Assembly (NCBI GenBank): GCA_017308595.1 | Contig: JAFKER010000018.1 | Coordinates: 39,079 to 103,078, forward strand | Reading direction: 5' to 3' | From: Afipia sp. | GTDB lineage: Bacteria > Pseudomonadota > Alphaproteobacteria > Rhizobiales > Xanthobacteraceae | Length of the DNA: 64,000 nucleotides | Shown here: positions 33,618 through 43,095 of the stretch, piece after piece | How positions within the stretch are numbered: the stretch's first letter is position 1 | Layout of the letters: each line of letters starts with the position of its first letter | The notes under the pieces: model-generated | The model's database searches: none | The model's input: only the letters and a program-made list of their open reading frames with translations | What the model was told of the DNA's origin: nothing | Position numbers and translations under genes: made by a program

Positions 33618-35885
33618 ATGGCGTTGGGACGTAAAAAGCAGAGCGGTCGCAAGGAGCCGAAATTCGACGGCGCCGCATCGCTCGACGGCGTCCGCCTCAA
33701 CCCGCGCGACCGCATCGGCGGACGGGACGATGACGACGCTCCGCCGAAACGCCGCGCCGCGAAAAGCCGCCCTGTTGCGGATGACGAGGACGAAGCTCCG
33801 CCTCGCCAGCGCAAAACCCGCGCGTCCGAACGCAAGGACAGCAAGTCAAAAGCGCGAGGCCGGTCGCGATCGGGCCTCGGCCGCCTGGTTTACTGGGGCG
33901 CGGTTCTGGGCCTGTGGGCGATCATTGCCGCCGCCGGTGTCGTTATCTGGGTCGGTGCGCATCTGCCGGCGATTCAATCGCTGGAAATTCCCAAGCGCCC
34001 GCCCACCATCCAGATCACAGGCATGGATGGCAGTGTTATCGCCACCCGCGGCGAAATGCCCGGCGCCAATGTCTCGCTGAAGGATCTGCCGCCCTATCTG
34101 CCGAAGGCGTTCATCGCCATCGAGGACCGCCGCTTCTATTCGCACTTTGGAATAGACCCCACCGGCATCCTGCGCGCCGCCGTCACCAACCTGATGCATC
34201 GCGGCGTGTCGCAAGGCGGCTCGACGCTGAGCCAGCAGCTCGCCAAGAATCTGTTCCTGACCCAGGAGCGGACCATGCAACGCAAGCTGCAGGAGGTCGA
34301 ACTCGCGCTCTGGCTGGAACACAAATACTCCAAGAACGAGATTCTCGAACTTTATCTCAACCGCGTCTATTTCGGCTCCGGCGCCTACGGCGTCGAGGCG
34401 GCTGCGCAGAAATATTTCGGAAAGTCCGCAAAGAACGTCTCGCTGTCGGAGGCCGCGATGCTCGCGGGCCTCGTCAAGTCGCCGTCACGCCTTGCGCCGA
34501 ACCGCAATCCGGAAGGCGCCGAGAAGCGCGCACAGATTGTGCTCACCGCCATGGCCGACACCGGCTTCATCACCGAAGCGCAAGCCAAGTCCGCCATCGA
34601 GAAGCCGTCCTACGCGGTCAGGCCGGTGGGCGCCGGCACCATCAATTATGTGGCCGACTGGATCGGCGAAGTCCTCGACGATCTCGTCGGACAGATCGAC
34701 CAGAATATCGTGGTGGAAACGTCGATCGATCCGAAGCTCCAGAGCGTGGCGGAAGCCGCGATCATCGACGAACTCGCGACCAAGAGCGTGAAATTCAATG
34801 TCACGCAGGGCGCGCTGGTGGCGATGACGCCGGACGGCGCGGTACGCGCCATGGTGGGCGGGCGCAACTATGCGGAGAGCCAGTTCAATCGCGCGGTGAC
34901 AGCGAAGCGCCAGCCCGGCTCGGCGTTCAAGCCGTTCGTTTATCTGACCGCCGTTGAAGCAGGATTGACGCCGGATACCGTGCGGCAGGATGCACCACTC
35001 GACGTCAAGGGCTGGCGGCCGGAGAACTACAGCCGCGAGTATTTCGGCCCGGTGACCCTGACGCAGGCGCTGTCGATGTCGCTGAACACCGTAGCTGTCA
35101 GACTTGGCCTCGAAGTCGGTCCGGCCAACGTGGTGCGCACGGCGCATCGGCTCGGCATCGCTTCGAAGCTGGAGCCCAACGCAACGATCTCGCTCGGCAC
35201 GTCGGAAGTGTCGCTCAATGAACTGGTCGGAGCGTATGCGCCCTTCGCCAATGGCGGCCTTGCGGCCTCCCCGCATGTGGTCAACAAGATCCGCACGCCC
35301 GAAGGCAAGGTGCTGTACATGCGGCGCAACGATCCGCCAGCCCGCGTCATTGCGGCCAACGCCGTCGGCATGATGAACGTGATGATGCGCGAGACGCTGG
35401 TGAGCGGCACCGCACGCAAGGCGGATATTCCCGGCTGGCAGGCCGCCGGCAAGACCGGCACCAGCCAGGATTTCCGCGATGCCTGGTTCATCGGCTACAC
35501 CGCCAACCTCGTCACAGGCGTCTGGCTTGGCAACGACGACAACTCGCCGACCAAGAAGGCGACCGGCGGCGGATTGCCCGTGGAAGTCTGGACCCGCTTC
35601 ATGAAGGCCGCGCACCAGAACGTCGCGCCGGCACCATTGCCCGGCACGATGCAATCGCCCGGCGGCTTCCTGTCTGGTCTGTTCCCCGGAAATCCGCGTG
35701 CACCCGCGCAGCAGCCAAATTATCCGCAGACATCGAACAGTCAGGACTATCCGAACGTACCTGCGCCATATCCGCAGCAGCAAACGCAGCCTCGTCCATC
35801 CGTGACGCAAACGTCGGCGCGCCCCGAAGCCGCGGCAGGTCTCGACGGATGGCTGATCGATCGGGTTTTCGGCGGGCGGCGATAA
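33618..35885 (+). CDS. Class A penicillin-binding protein (PBP1A type)
   Basis: A 755-residue bifunctional peptidoglycan synthase. A basic, disordered cytoplasmic N-terminus (about 1-85) leads to one membrane anchor (about 92-115). The glycosyltransferase 51 domain has AIEDRRFYSHFGIDPTGI and GGSTLSQQLAKNL. The transpeptidase domain has SxxK in QPGSAFKPF, SxN in SMSLNTVAVRL and KTGT in AAGKTGTSQDFRDAWF. The C-terminal 100 residues are Pro/Gln-rich and low complexity. All catalytic motifs are present. A 140-bp upstream gap separates it from the divergent DUF1330 gene. Confidence 0.96.
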   Translation: MALGRKKQSGRKEPKFDGAASLDGVRLNPRDRIGGRDDDDAPPKRRAAKSRPVADDEDEAPPRQRKTRASERKDSKSKARGRSRSGLGRLVYWGAVLGLWAIIAAAGVVIWVGAHLPAIQSLEIPKRPPTIQITGMDGSVIATRGEMPGANVSLKDLPPYLPKAFIAIEDRRFYSHFGIDPTGILRAAVTNLMHRGVSQGGSTLSQQLAKNLFLTQERTMQRKLQEVELALWLEHKYSKNEILELYLNRVYFGSGAYGVEAAAQKYFGKSAKNVSLSEAAMLAGLVKSPSRLAPNRNPEGAEKRAQIVLTAMADTGFITEAQAKSAIEKPSYAVRPVGAGTINYVADWIGEVLDDLVGQIDQNIVVETSIDPKLQSVAEAAIIDELATKSVKFNVTQGALVAMTPDGAVRAMVGGRNYAESQFNRAVTAKRQPGSAFKPFVYLTAVEAGLTPDTVRQDAPLDVKGWRPENYSREYFGPVTLTQALSMSLNTVAVRLGLEVGPANVVRTAHRLGIASKLEPNATISLGTSEVSLNELVGAYAPFANGGLAASPHVVNKIRTPEGKVLYMRRNDPPARVIAANAVGMMNVMMRETLVSGTARKADIPGWQAAGKTGTSQDFRDAWFIGYTANLVTGVWLGNDDNSPTKKATGGGLPVEVWTRFMKAAHQNVAPAPLPGTMQSPGGFLSGLFPGNPRAPAQQPNYPQTSNSQDYPNVPAPYPQQQTQPRPSVTQTSARPEAAAGLDGWLIDRVFGGRR

Positions 35886-35953
35886 GACTCGCGCAAACTG
35901 AAGTCCGATTCAGCCTTACTGAAATGAACGCTCAGCTCTCGTGAAGAATGTGA

Positions 35954-36709
35954 TTACTCTTCGATGCCGTAGCGATGAAGATCATTGCCGTGCGTATCGA
36001 GCCATCGCTTGGCGCGTTCTGTCGCCGGGCAGATTTTGGCGACAACCTTCCAGAACCGTGCCGAATGGTTCATCTCGACAAGATGGGCCACCTCATGTGC
36101 TGCCAGATAATCAAGCACATATGGCGGAGCGAGGATGAGCCGCCACGAAAATGACAGCGCACCAGCCGATGTGCACGATCCCCATCGGCTTGATTGATCG
36201 CGGATGGTGATCCGCTTCACCTTCACGCCCAGTACGTCTGCATAACGGTGCGAGGCATCGGTGAGTGCACGGCGTGCCTCACGCTTGAGAAAATCATGGA
36301 CGCGGCGATCGATGAATTCGGAATCACCTGCGACACAAAGAATCTTGTCACCGCTTTCGCGCATTTCCGTCCAGACGGTTCCACGCACGCCCGCGCGATG
36401 CACGATCTTGTGCGGAACACCGCGCAATGGCACCGATGTACCGTGCGAGAACGGCGCAGCTTTCGGTAAACCACCAAGCCGCGCGGCGATCCAGGCGCCG
36501 TGACGTTGCGCGAAGTCCTTGGCTTCATACAGATTTCCGCGCGGAGGCATGGTGAGAATGGCTTCGCGCCTGCTCGGATGAATGCGCAGCGTGTATCGGC
36601 GCGCGCGGCGATGGCGCCTGAGCTGAATCGTGTAGGTCGACGAGCCAATTTTCACCGCAAGCGTGCGCGGCTCGGTCGGGCGGCGATAAAGAAGTGCGCG
36701 AAAAGCCAT
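35954..36709 (-). CDS. SprT/YgjP-like zinc metallopeptidase-fold protein (DUF45)
   Basis: A protein of about 251 residues with the HExxH zinc motif in YLAAHEVAHLVEMNHSARFW and the third ligand region downstream. The N-terminal half is basic (RRHRRARRYTLRIHPSRREAIL, then PPRGNLYEAKDFAQRHGAWI), matching the YgjP/DUF45 family. The characteristic SRWGSCTSAGALSFSWRLILAP precedes the zinc motif. The start is uncertain: ATG 36709 fits the family N-terminus, and the frame is open to ATG 36793. The physiological substrate is unknown. Confidence 0.9.
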   Translation of the reverse strand: MAFRALLYRRPTEPRTLAVKIGSSTYTIQLRRHRRARRYTLRIHPSRREAILTMPPRGNLYEAKDFAQRHGAWIAARLGGLPKAAPFSHGTSVPLRGVPHKIVHRAGVRGTVWTEMRESGDKILCVAGDSEFIDRRVHDFLKREARRALTDASHRYADVLGVKVKRITIRDQSSRWGSCTSAGALSFSWRLILAPPYVLDYLAAHEVAHLVEMNHSARFWKVVAKICPATERAKRWLDTHGNDLHRYGIEE

Positions 36710-37016
36710 TTCAGCAGGTCCGGACAGCAGGAATTCGCCGGGATTCTGCCATATCCGCCGCCAGTGAAATTCATCGGCGCAAAAACAAATCATTTGCCCA
36801 ATATATCGTAGTTTTAAGAGCTTAGCCTCCTACATCCGGGGGCGCGGAACATGAAATTCGGATTCACTTCTAGACTGGAGCAGCCCTGAGAAAGTGCCGG
36901 ACGAATTCACTCGCCCGCCGCAATTGTTAAAGGCGAATTTCGCTTGAATTTCAAATAGTTGGATGGCCATCGCCGAACCCCGGGCTGTCACGCCCGAAAT
37001 CCCCGTAAAATCAGGC

Positions 37017-37040
37017 TTTTCCGCCCCAAAGGGCGGAAAA
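37017..37040 (-). terminator. Terminator-like hairpin after phaZ
   Basis: TTTTCCGCCC (37017-37026) and GGGCGGAAAA (37031-37040) form a perfect 10-bp stem around CAAA, 4 bp past the phaZ stop on the minus strand. The terminal T's of the transcript are part of the stem. It is likely the intrinsic terminator of phaZ. The rest of 36794-37016 shows nothing I can name. Confidence 0.75.
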
Positions 37041-37044
37041 TGAC

Positions 37045-38370
37045 TTATTCGGCGGCGGCCAGCGTCCGCTTGGCGTGAGCAGCCGACTTCATGAAATCGG
37101 AGATGCGCGGCACGATCTCGGACTTGAAGCGGGAGCCGTTGAAGACGCCGTAGTGACCGACGCCTTTCTGCACATAGTGCACACGGCGATCATCCGGAAT
37201 CGAACTGCACAGGCCGTGGGTCGCTTCGGTCTGGCCGAGACCCGAGATGTCGTCGTTTTCTCCCTCCACTGTCATCAGCGCAACGCGCTTGATCTTCGAC
37301 GGATCGACCGGCTTGCCGCGATGCTTCATCTCGCCCTTGGGCAAAGCGTGCTTCACGAACACCAGATCCACGGTCTGCAGATAGAACTCGGCGGTGAGGT
37401 CCATCACGGCGAGATACTCGTCGTAGAACTCGACATGCTTGTCGACGAGATCGCCGTCGCCCTTCACAAGATTGCTGAACAGGTTCTTGTGGGCATCGAC
37501 ATGGCGGTCGAGGTTCATGCTCACAAAGCCGGTGAGCTGCAAAAATCCCGGATACACGTCGCGCATGAAGCCCGGCTGCGGGAACGGCACCTTGGTGATG
37601 ACATTGTTGCGGAACCAGTCGATCCCCTTCTGCTCGGCGAGATCGTTCACACCCGTCGGATTGCGGCGGGTATCGATCGGTCCGCCCATCAAGGTCATCG
37701 AGGTCGGGAAATAAGGATCATTCTCGGCTTCCATGATGGAAACCGCGGCCAGAACAGGCACGGACGGCTGGCACACGGCCACAACATGAATGTTGCCGCC
37801 GAGCGCATGAATCATCTCGATCACATAATCGACGTAGTCCTCGAGATCGAAACGGCCCTGCGCCACAGGCACCATACGGGCATCGGCCCAGTCGGTGATG
37901 TAGACTTCATGACCCGGCAGAAACGCTTCAACGGTGCCGCGCAGCAGCGTCGCATAGTGGCCCGACATCGGCGCGACGATCAGCACGCGCGGCTGCGGCG
38001 AACGCAGCGGCTGGGTGAGCTTGCGCTCGAAGTACAGCAGGCGGCAAAACGGCTTTTCCCAAACGGTCTTGATTTCGACGGGAACGCGCACGCCGTTGAC
38101 TTCGGTATCGTGCAAACGCCATTCCGGCTTGCCGTAACGGCGCGTCATGCGTTCGAACAGTTCGCAACCCGCAGCGATCGTTTTGCCGAACTGGGTGTTG
38201 GACCACGGATTGAACGGGTTCTCGAACATGAGCTTCGTCATGTCGGTCAGAGCCCGTGCAGGATTGAGCGAGGCCTGCCCCATCTCGTACATCCAGTACA
38301 TCGGTGTGGTCAGCGCCGGGCTGACCTCTGACGGCAGCTCTGGCGGCCGGCCAAATTCGCCAATTGGCAT
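37045..38370 (-). CDS. phaZ: Intracellular polyhydroxybutyrate depolymerase PhaZ
   Basis: A 441-residue depolymerase of the intracellular type that mobilises stored PHB. The N-terminus MYWMYEMGQASLNPARALTD and the catalytic cysteine in the lipase-box-like VVAVCQPSVPVLAA are characteristic. The C-terminal GVGHYGVFNGSRF holds the catalytic histidine. A strong GAGGAGG precedes the ATG at 38370, and a hairpin follows the stop, so it is probably monocistronic. Confidence 0.95.
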   Translation of the reverse strand: MPIGEFGRPPELPSEVSPALTTPMYWMYEMGQASLNPARALTDMTKLMFENPFNPWSNTQFGKTIAAGCELFERMTRRYGKPEWRLHDTEVNGVRVPVEIKTVWEKPFCRLLYFERKLTQPLRSPQPRVLIVAPMSGHYATLLRGTVEAFLPGHEVYITDWADARMVPVAQGRFDLEDYVDYVIEMIHALGGNIHVVAVCQPSVPVLAAVSIMEAENDPYFPTSMTLMGGPIDTRRNPTGVNDLAEQKGIDWFRNNVITKVPFPQPGFMRDVYPGFLQLTGFVSMNLDRHVDAHKNLFSNLVKGDGDLVDKHVEFYDEYLAVMDLTAEFYLQTVDLVFVKHALPKGEMKHRGKPVDPSKIKRVALMTVEGENDDISGLGQTEATHGLCSSIPDDRRVHYVQKGVGHYGVFNGSRFKSEIVPRISDFMKSAAHAKRTLAAAE

Positions 38371-38529
38371 GGTGCCTCCTCAATCCTCGTGTCCCGTACC
38401 CGACCCTCGCACCTCACGGACGAATGTCTGGTTTCGCGGCGCAGCATACTGTCGGGACTGCGACAAAGCGTCAATCCGCTCAATTTACAAGCCGACCGGT
38501 TAATTAACGGGCGTCCCCTGCTTTTGGGG

Positions 38530-39261
38530 CTATTCGCCGCTCTGGACCAGCGATCCATGCTTCCGGGCGCTTTTCAGCAGCAGCAAAAATGCAACAGTCG
38601 AGATCGCAAACAGGGCCACGTTGATCGCGAAGGCCTGGATCATCAAATCCGCCCGGAACACCTTGTCGATCAGCAGCGCCCTCATGCCCTCAAAAACATA
38701 GGTCGGCGGCAGCATCCAGGCCACCACCTGCAACCATCCCGGCAGCACCGAAACCGGATAATAGACGCAGGTCAGCGGCAGCAGCGCGAACATCAGCGTC
38801 CATGCCAGTCCCTCGGCGCCCATGCCGTTGCGCAGCACCAGCCCCGACGAAATCAGCCCGAACGACCAGCTTGTGAAGATCAGGTTGCAGAAGAACGCCA
38901 CCAGCGCGAGACCGAAGCCGAACAGGACCTTGAGCGGGCTCATCAGAAGATTGCCGAGATTCTTCGACCACATCTCTTCCAGAAACGACATCGAGAAGCC
39001 GAGCTGGCCGCGAAACAGGATGTCCCACAGGATCACTGCGCCGATGAAGGTGCCGCCGGCCTTGGCGAAGAAGCCCGCGTTCTGGGAAATGTAAGCCTGC
39101 GAAAAGCCCCATGTGATCAATTGCAGCACCCGCCAGTAGATCAGTTCAAGCAGACGCGGCCAGGATGACGTGAGCAGATACCAGTGGCGCAGGATCATCG
39201 CGCCAATGCGGTGCGGCGCGATTCCCTGCCTGTTGCTGCGCTGAAGCTGGATTTCACTCAT
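38530..39261 (-). CDS. ABC-2 type transporter permease
   Basis: A 243-residue membrane protein with six hydrophobic segments. It begins with a cytoplasmic stretch (NRQGIAPHRIGAMILRHWYLL) and includes FAKAGGTFIGAVILWDILFRG and the ABC-2 motif area MLPPTYVFEGMRALL. Its ATG overlaps the stop of the ATPase gene (ATGA), so the two form one exporter operon. Substrate unknown. Confidence 0.88.
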   Translation of the reverse strand: MSEIQLQRSNRQGIAPHRIGAMILRHWYLLTSSWPRLLELIYWRVLQLITWGFSQAYISQNAGFFAKAGGTFIGAVILWDILFRGQLGFSMSFLEEMWSKNLGNLLMSPLKVLFGFGLALVAFFCNLIFTSWSFGLISSGLVLRNGMGAEGLAWTLMFALLPLTCVYYPVSVLPGWLQVVAWMLPPTYVFEGMRALLIDKVFRADLMIQAFAINVALFAISTVAFLLLLKSARKHGSLVQSGE

Positions 39262-40043
39262 GACGCCGCCTGCTGCACACGGCCGCGTGCCACATCGAGG
39301 AAAACATCCTCCAGCGTGGTGCGATTGTAGCGGGCAAGTATTCCGGCAGGACTGTCGTCGTCCTCAATGCGTCCGCGCTTCATGATGATGACACGGTCGC
39401 AAAGTCGCTCGACCTCCAGCATGTTGTGCGAGGCGAGCAGGATCGTCGCGCCGCGCGCCTTGCGATAGGTTTCCAGATGACCGCGAATCCAGTCGGCCGT
39501 GTCCGGATCAAGCGACGCCGTCGGCTCATCCAGCAGCAACAGCTCCGGCTCGTTGATCAGCGCTTTTGCAAGAGCAACGCGCGTCTTCTGGCCGGCCGAC
39601 AGCTTGCCGCTGGGGCGGTCGAGAAACTCACTCAGGTCCAGATCTGCGGCGAGCGACGCGATCCGGTCCTTCAAATTGGCCACGCCGTAGAGGCGGCCGA
39701 ACACGTTCAAATTCTGCCGCACGGTCAGGCGGCCCGGCATGTCGACATAAGGGCTTTCGAAATTCATCCGGCCGAGCACCGCGGCACTCTGCTCCGGCAT
39801 CGCGTATCCGAGCACACTGACAAGGCCCGAGATCGGGGATACCAGCCCCATTATCATGGAAATAGTCGTGGTCTTGCCGGCGCCGTTGCCGCCGAGCAGG
39901 CCCGTCACCGAGCCGCGCGGGATCGTGAACGAGATATCGTCCACGGCGCGTGTGGTCTTGTAGACTTTCACCAGCCGATCGAGCCGGATCGCGGCGTTCT
40001 GGCTGGCCTGAGGCGTCGAGTGAGCAAGAAGCGGAGCGGTCAT
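39258..40043 (-). CDS. ABC transporter ATP-binding protein
   Basis: A 261-residue ATPase: Walker A GGNGAGKTT, signature LSAGQKTRVALAKAL, Walker B LLLLDEPTASLDPDT, switch LLASHNMLE. It belongs to the DrrA/CcmA-like exporter group and pairs with the ABC-2 permease. The ATG at 40043 was chosen because homology begins just after it; the frame extends to 40367 through the divergent regB gene and is not credible. The ribosome binding site is weak. Substrate unknown. Confidence 0.9.
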   Translation of the reverse strand: MTAPLLAHSTPQASQNAAIRLDRLVKVYKTTRAVDDISFTIPRGSVTGLLGGNGAGKTTTISMIMGLVSPISGLVSVLGYAMPEQSAAVLGRMNFESPYVDMPGRLTVRQNLNVFGRLYGVANLKDRIASLAADLDLSEFLDRPSGKLSAGQKTRVALAKALINEPELLLLDEPTASLDPDTADWIRGHLETYRKARGATILLASHNMLEVERLCDRVIIMKRGRIEDDDSPAGILARYNRTTLEDVFLDVARGRVQQAAS

Positions 40044-40148
40044 GTGGCGTTCATTGAGCCAACCGCGCCCGGTCCGCAAGAGCCGGATCTGCAAACCTCG
40101 AATGTGTCCCGGTTTGTGATCGGCGAGGCCGGACGCTAAGAAGAACCG

Positions 40149-41468
40149 ATGACAGATATCATGCCCGACTTCCGCCACCCGCGCCGCTATGTGCGCCTCG
40201 ACACCATCCTGCGGCTGCGGTGGCTGGCGGTGCTTGGGCAGTTGGCGACGATCTTTATCGTCTCCGAAGGACTCGATTTCGAAGTCCCGGTCATTCCCTG
40301 CGTGGTGATCATCGGCTTCTCGTCGCTCCTGAACCTCGTGCTGCAGATCAGGTTCAATCCGGTCCACCGTCTGGCGCCCCGTTACGCGGCTGCCCTCCTG
40401 ACCTTGAACATCACGGAACTTGCGGCGCTGCTGTTTCTCACAGGCGGCCTGCAGAATCCGTTTTCATTCCTTTTCCTGGCCCCCGTCCTGATTTCGGCGA
40501 CGGCGCTGCCGACCCGGATCACCCTGGCGCTCGGCATTTTCGCCGCAGCCTGCGCAACGGGGCTGGGATTTTATCACCTTCCGCTGCCATGGAATGGCGA
40601 CGAGCCGCTGGTGCTGCCGGCAACCTACATGATCGCCGTGTGGCTTTCGATCGTGCTGGCGATCGGTGTCACCAGCCTCTACGCATTTCAGGTCACCGAG
40701 GAAGCCCGCAAGCTGTCGGACGCGCTGGCGGCAACCGAACTGGTGCTGACGCGTGAACAGCACCTGACCCAGATCGACGGCCTCGCAGCGGCAGCCGCCC
40801 ATGAGCTCGGCACGCCGCTCTCCACCATTTTCCTGATTTCACGCGAACTGGAGCAATCCATCGAAGCAAAAGGGCTGGATGAACATGCGCGCGGCGATCT
40901 GCGCACATTACGCGAACAGGCGCAGCGTTGCCGCGAGATTCTCGCAAAGATCACGCAGCTGTCGTCACAGGGCGCGCCGTTCGACCGGATGCCGCTTTCG
41001 ACCCTGATTGAGGAGACCGTCGCGCCGCATCGTGATTTCGGCATCGCCATCAAGGTGCGTATCGCACTGGCGCAGGACGCCGAACCGGTGGGGATGCGCA
41101 ATCCGGCGATTCTTTACGGCGTCGGCAACATTCTGGAGAACGCGGTCGATTTCGCGCGCGAGCGCGTCGAAGTAAATGCGTGGTGGAATACGGACACGGT
41201 CGAGATCATCATTTCCGACGACGGGCCGGGCATTGCGCCGGATATTCTCAAGCGGATCGGCGAACCCTATCTCACCCGGCGACGCACGGGCGATACGGGT
41301 GGCGGTCTCGGTCTCGGCGTTTTCATTGCCCGCACGCTGCTGGAGCGGACCGGGGCGCGGGTGTCGTTCAACAACCGCACCTTCCCCGACCACGGCGCCA
41401 TCGTGACAATCGTCTGGCCCCGAAGCAGTTTTGAAAGCTCGGAAGTTCCGTCAGCAATGCTGCCTTAA
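40149..41468 (+). CDS. regB: Redox sensor histidine kinase RegB/PrrB/ActS
   Basis: A 439-residue membrane kinase. Six hydrophobic segments span about 20-190 and include the quinone-binding heptad GGLQNPF (residues 99-105). The dimerisation/phosphoacceptor box is AAAAHELGTPLSTIF with H218. The redox-active cysteine typical of RegB is C261 in EQAQRCREILAKI. The ATPase domain has NAVDFARERV, DDGPGIAPD and GGGLGLGVFIA. It lies 115 bp upstream of its regulator gene. All signature residues are intact. Confidence 0.97.
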   Translation: MTDIMPDFRHPRRYVRLDTILRLRWLAVLGQLATIFIVSEGLDFEVPVIPCVVIIGFSSLLNLVLQIRFNPVHRLAPRYAAALLTLNITELAALLFLTGGLQNPFSFLFLAPVLISATALPTRITLALGIFAAACATGLGFYHLPLPWNGDEPLVLPATYMIAVWLSIVLAIGVTSLYAFQVTEEARKLSDALAATELVLTREQHLTQIDGLAAAAAHELGTPLSTIFLISRELEQSIEAKGLDEHARGDLRTLREQAQRCREILAKITQLSSQGAPFDRMPLSTLIEETVAPHRDFGIAIKVRIALAQDAEPVGMRNPAILYGVGNILENAVDFARERVEVNAWWNTDTVEIIISDDGPGIAPDILKRIGEPYLTRRRTGDTGGGLGLGVFIARTLLERTGARVSFNNRTFPDHGAIVTIVWPRSSFESSEVPSAMLP

Positions 41469-41583
41469 GTCGCGTCTGCGGTGCGACCGAAAGACCTTTT
41501 GGACCGGCCATCCACACCCCCGGCCTTGGCATCGCCCCATTGACGCGCCATATCTATGGCAACACATCAGGAGGTGAAAAGCC

Positions 41584-42138
41584 GTGACCGCAGCTGCCGA
41601 TTTGACCGAGATTACCGATCGTTCTCTGCTGATTGTCGAGGACGACAAGGCATTTCTCGACCGTCTGGCGCGCGCCATGGAGACCCGCGGCTTCGCGGTG
41701 AGCACCTGCGACAATGTGTCCGACGGACTGCATCACATCGGCCAGACCCCTCCCGCTTTCGCGGTGGTGGATTTACGGCTCGGCGACGGAAACGGTCTCG
41801 ATGTTGTTTCAGCGCTGAAGCGTCAGCGCCCCGATGCCCGCGCGATCGTGCTGACGGGCTATGGCAACATCGCCACCGCTGTCACTGCCGTGAAGATGGG
41901 CGCGGTCGATTATCTCTCGAAGCCCGCCGATGCCGATGACGTCGTCGCGGCGCTGCTCGCCATCAGCAACGACAAGTCACAGCTTCCGCAGAATCCGATG
42001 TCAGCCGACCGGGTCCGCTGGGAACACATCCAGCGCATTTATGAAATGTGCAATCGCAACGTGTCGGAGACGGCACGGCGCCTGAATATGCATCGCCGCA
42101 CGCTGCAGCGAATCCTGGCCAAGCGCGCGCCGCGCTAA
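41584..42138 (+). CDS. regA: Response regulator RegA/PrrA/ActR
   Basis: A 184-residue global redox regulator. The receiver domain has the acidic pocket E19-D20-D21, phosphoacceptor D63 in VVDLRLGDGNG, T91-region VLTGYGN and K111-region YLSKPADADD. The C-terminal Fis-type helix-turn-helix (RNVSETARRLNMHRRTLQRIL) is characteristic and nearly invariant in this family. Translation starts at GTG 41584 after a strong AGGAGGTG. Confidence 0.97.
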   Translation: MTAAADLTEITDRSLLIVEDDKAFLDRLARAMETRGFAVSTCDNVSDGLHHIGQTPPAFAVVDLRLGDGNGLDVVSALKRQRPDARAIVLTGYGNIATAVTAVKMGAVDYLSKPADADDVVAALLAISNDKSQLPQNPMSADRVRWEHIQRIYEMCNRNVSETARRLNMHRRTLQRILAKRAPR

Positions 42139-42231
42139 TCCGGCCCGCGATCCGGCGGAACTTTTCTGATCGGGACTGCGTTATCGCCGCAGGACCATCA
42201 GAAAGGGAGCGGCATCCGCCGCAATCAGCCG

Positions 42232-42453
42232 ATGCGAAAAGCGCGACATCTCGAAATCTCGTCCCGCCTCGAAGTCACCAAGCAGTTCGGCCTGGTGGAA
42301 GATTATCGTATCGACTGGCCGCAAGGGACGAGCTTGCGCGCTCCGCGTATCACCGTTCGCAGGCGCGAGGCCTATCCCGTTCAGGTGACGCGCAACTACG
42401 TCGCAACCTTGCTTGAACCGTTCGTTCCATCGCGCGAGATTGTGGTCATGTAA
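42232..42453 (+). CDS. Small hypothetical ORF between regA and the heme oxygenase frame
   Basis: A 73-codon frame, basic, with no recognised family. It contains KQFGLVEDYRIDWPQGTSLR and AYPVQVTRNYVATLLEPFVP. No ribosome binding site is seen before the ATG. The frame is the same as that of the heme oxygenase body downstream, separated by the TAA at 42451-42453. It might be a gene remnant or not coding at all. Confidence 0.25.
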   Translation: MRKARHLEISSRLEVTKQFGLVEDYRIDWPQGTSLRAPRITVRRREAYPVQVTRNYVATLLEPFVPSREIVVM

Positions 42454-42490
42454 GCAAGCGCGACCACGCAGGACCGAAGGCGAAACCATC

Positions 42491-43095
42491 ATGTCCGCCG
42501 CACTCTCATCCGCGAAGCCACTTGCCATTCGCACAGCCGCCTCGATGCTGCGCTGGAAAAACTCGATCTCGCCTTTCCGGTCTATTACGAAGGCTTTCTG
42601 CGCAGCCAGGCACAAGCGTTGTTCCCGCTCGAAGCCGCATTGGAAGCGGCCGGGATCGAAACCACCTTGCCGGACTGGAATCTGCGCATCCGCACGCCGG
42701 CACTGCAGCGCGATCTCGATACGCTGAACATCACATGCGATCCGCAACCCGCACCCGATTTCTCATCGGTCGCGGAAATGCTTGGCGCCGTCTATGTGCT
42801 GGAAGCTTCGCGCATGGGCGCGCGGGTCATGCTTGCGCGCCTTGCGGAACACCCTGATTCAGAAGCGATGAACGCAACTGCCTATCTGCGTCATGGTTTC
42901 GGAAAACGATTCTGGCCGAGCTTCCTGACCGTGCTTGAAACGCATCCTGCCGCGCAAGGCGATCTTGCGGGCGTTGTCAAAGGCGCGCAGACCGCATTCG
43001 CGATGTTCGAAACTGCGTTGACCCGCATGGACAATGTCGTCTTGGGCTCTATTCGCGGCGGCAACAGCAGCAGCTATTCGCCGATGCCTGGATAA
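42491..43095 (+). pseudogene. Biliverdin-producing heme oxygenase with apparent 5' frameshift
   Basis: From about 42511 to the stop at 43095 one frame encodes a heme-oxygenase-like protein: REATCHSHSRLDAALEKL, with the TxxxHxxLD pattern of the heme-ligand helix, then FPVYYEGFLRSQAQALFPLE, later GAVYVLEASRMGARVMLARL and KRFWPSFLTVLE. This frame has no ATG or GTG between the TAA at 42453 and residue-rich homology. The only suitable ATG (42491, MSAALSS) is one frame away. A single missing base between about 42505 and 42512 would join them. The annotation as a pseudogene is provisional: a sequencing error or a non-standard start would restore it. It overlaps convergent mmcB by 22 bp. Confidence 0.65.

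Noticed and set aside
42181-42747. A minus-strand frame of 188 codons covering the regA-heme oxygenase gap
   Set aside because: The translation resembles an antisense shadow of the heme oxygenase region, and no ribosome binding site or family match is seen.
42619-43095. Heme oxygenase as an intact gene starting at TTG 42619
   Set aside because: The homology, including the heme-ligand helix, continues in the same frame about 100 bp further upstream, so this start would remove an essential part.
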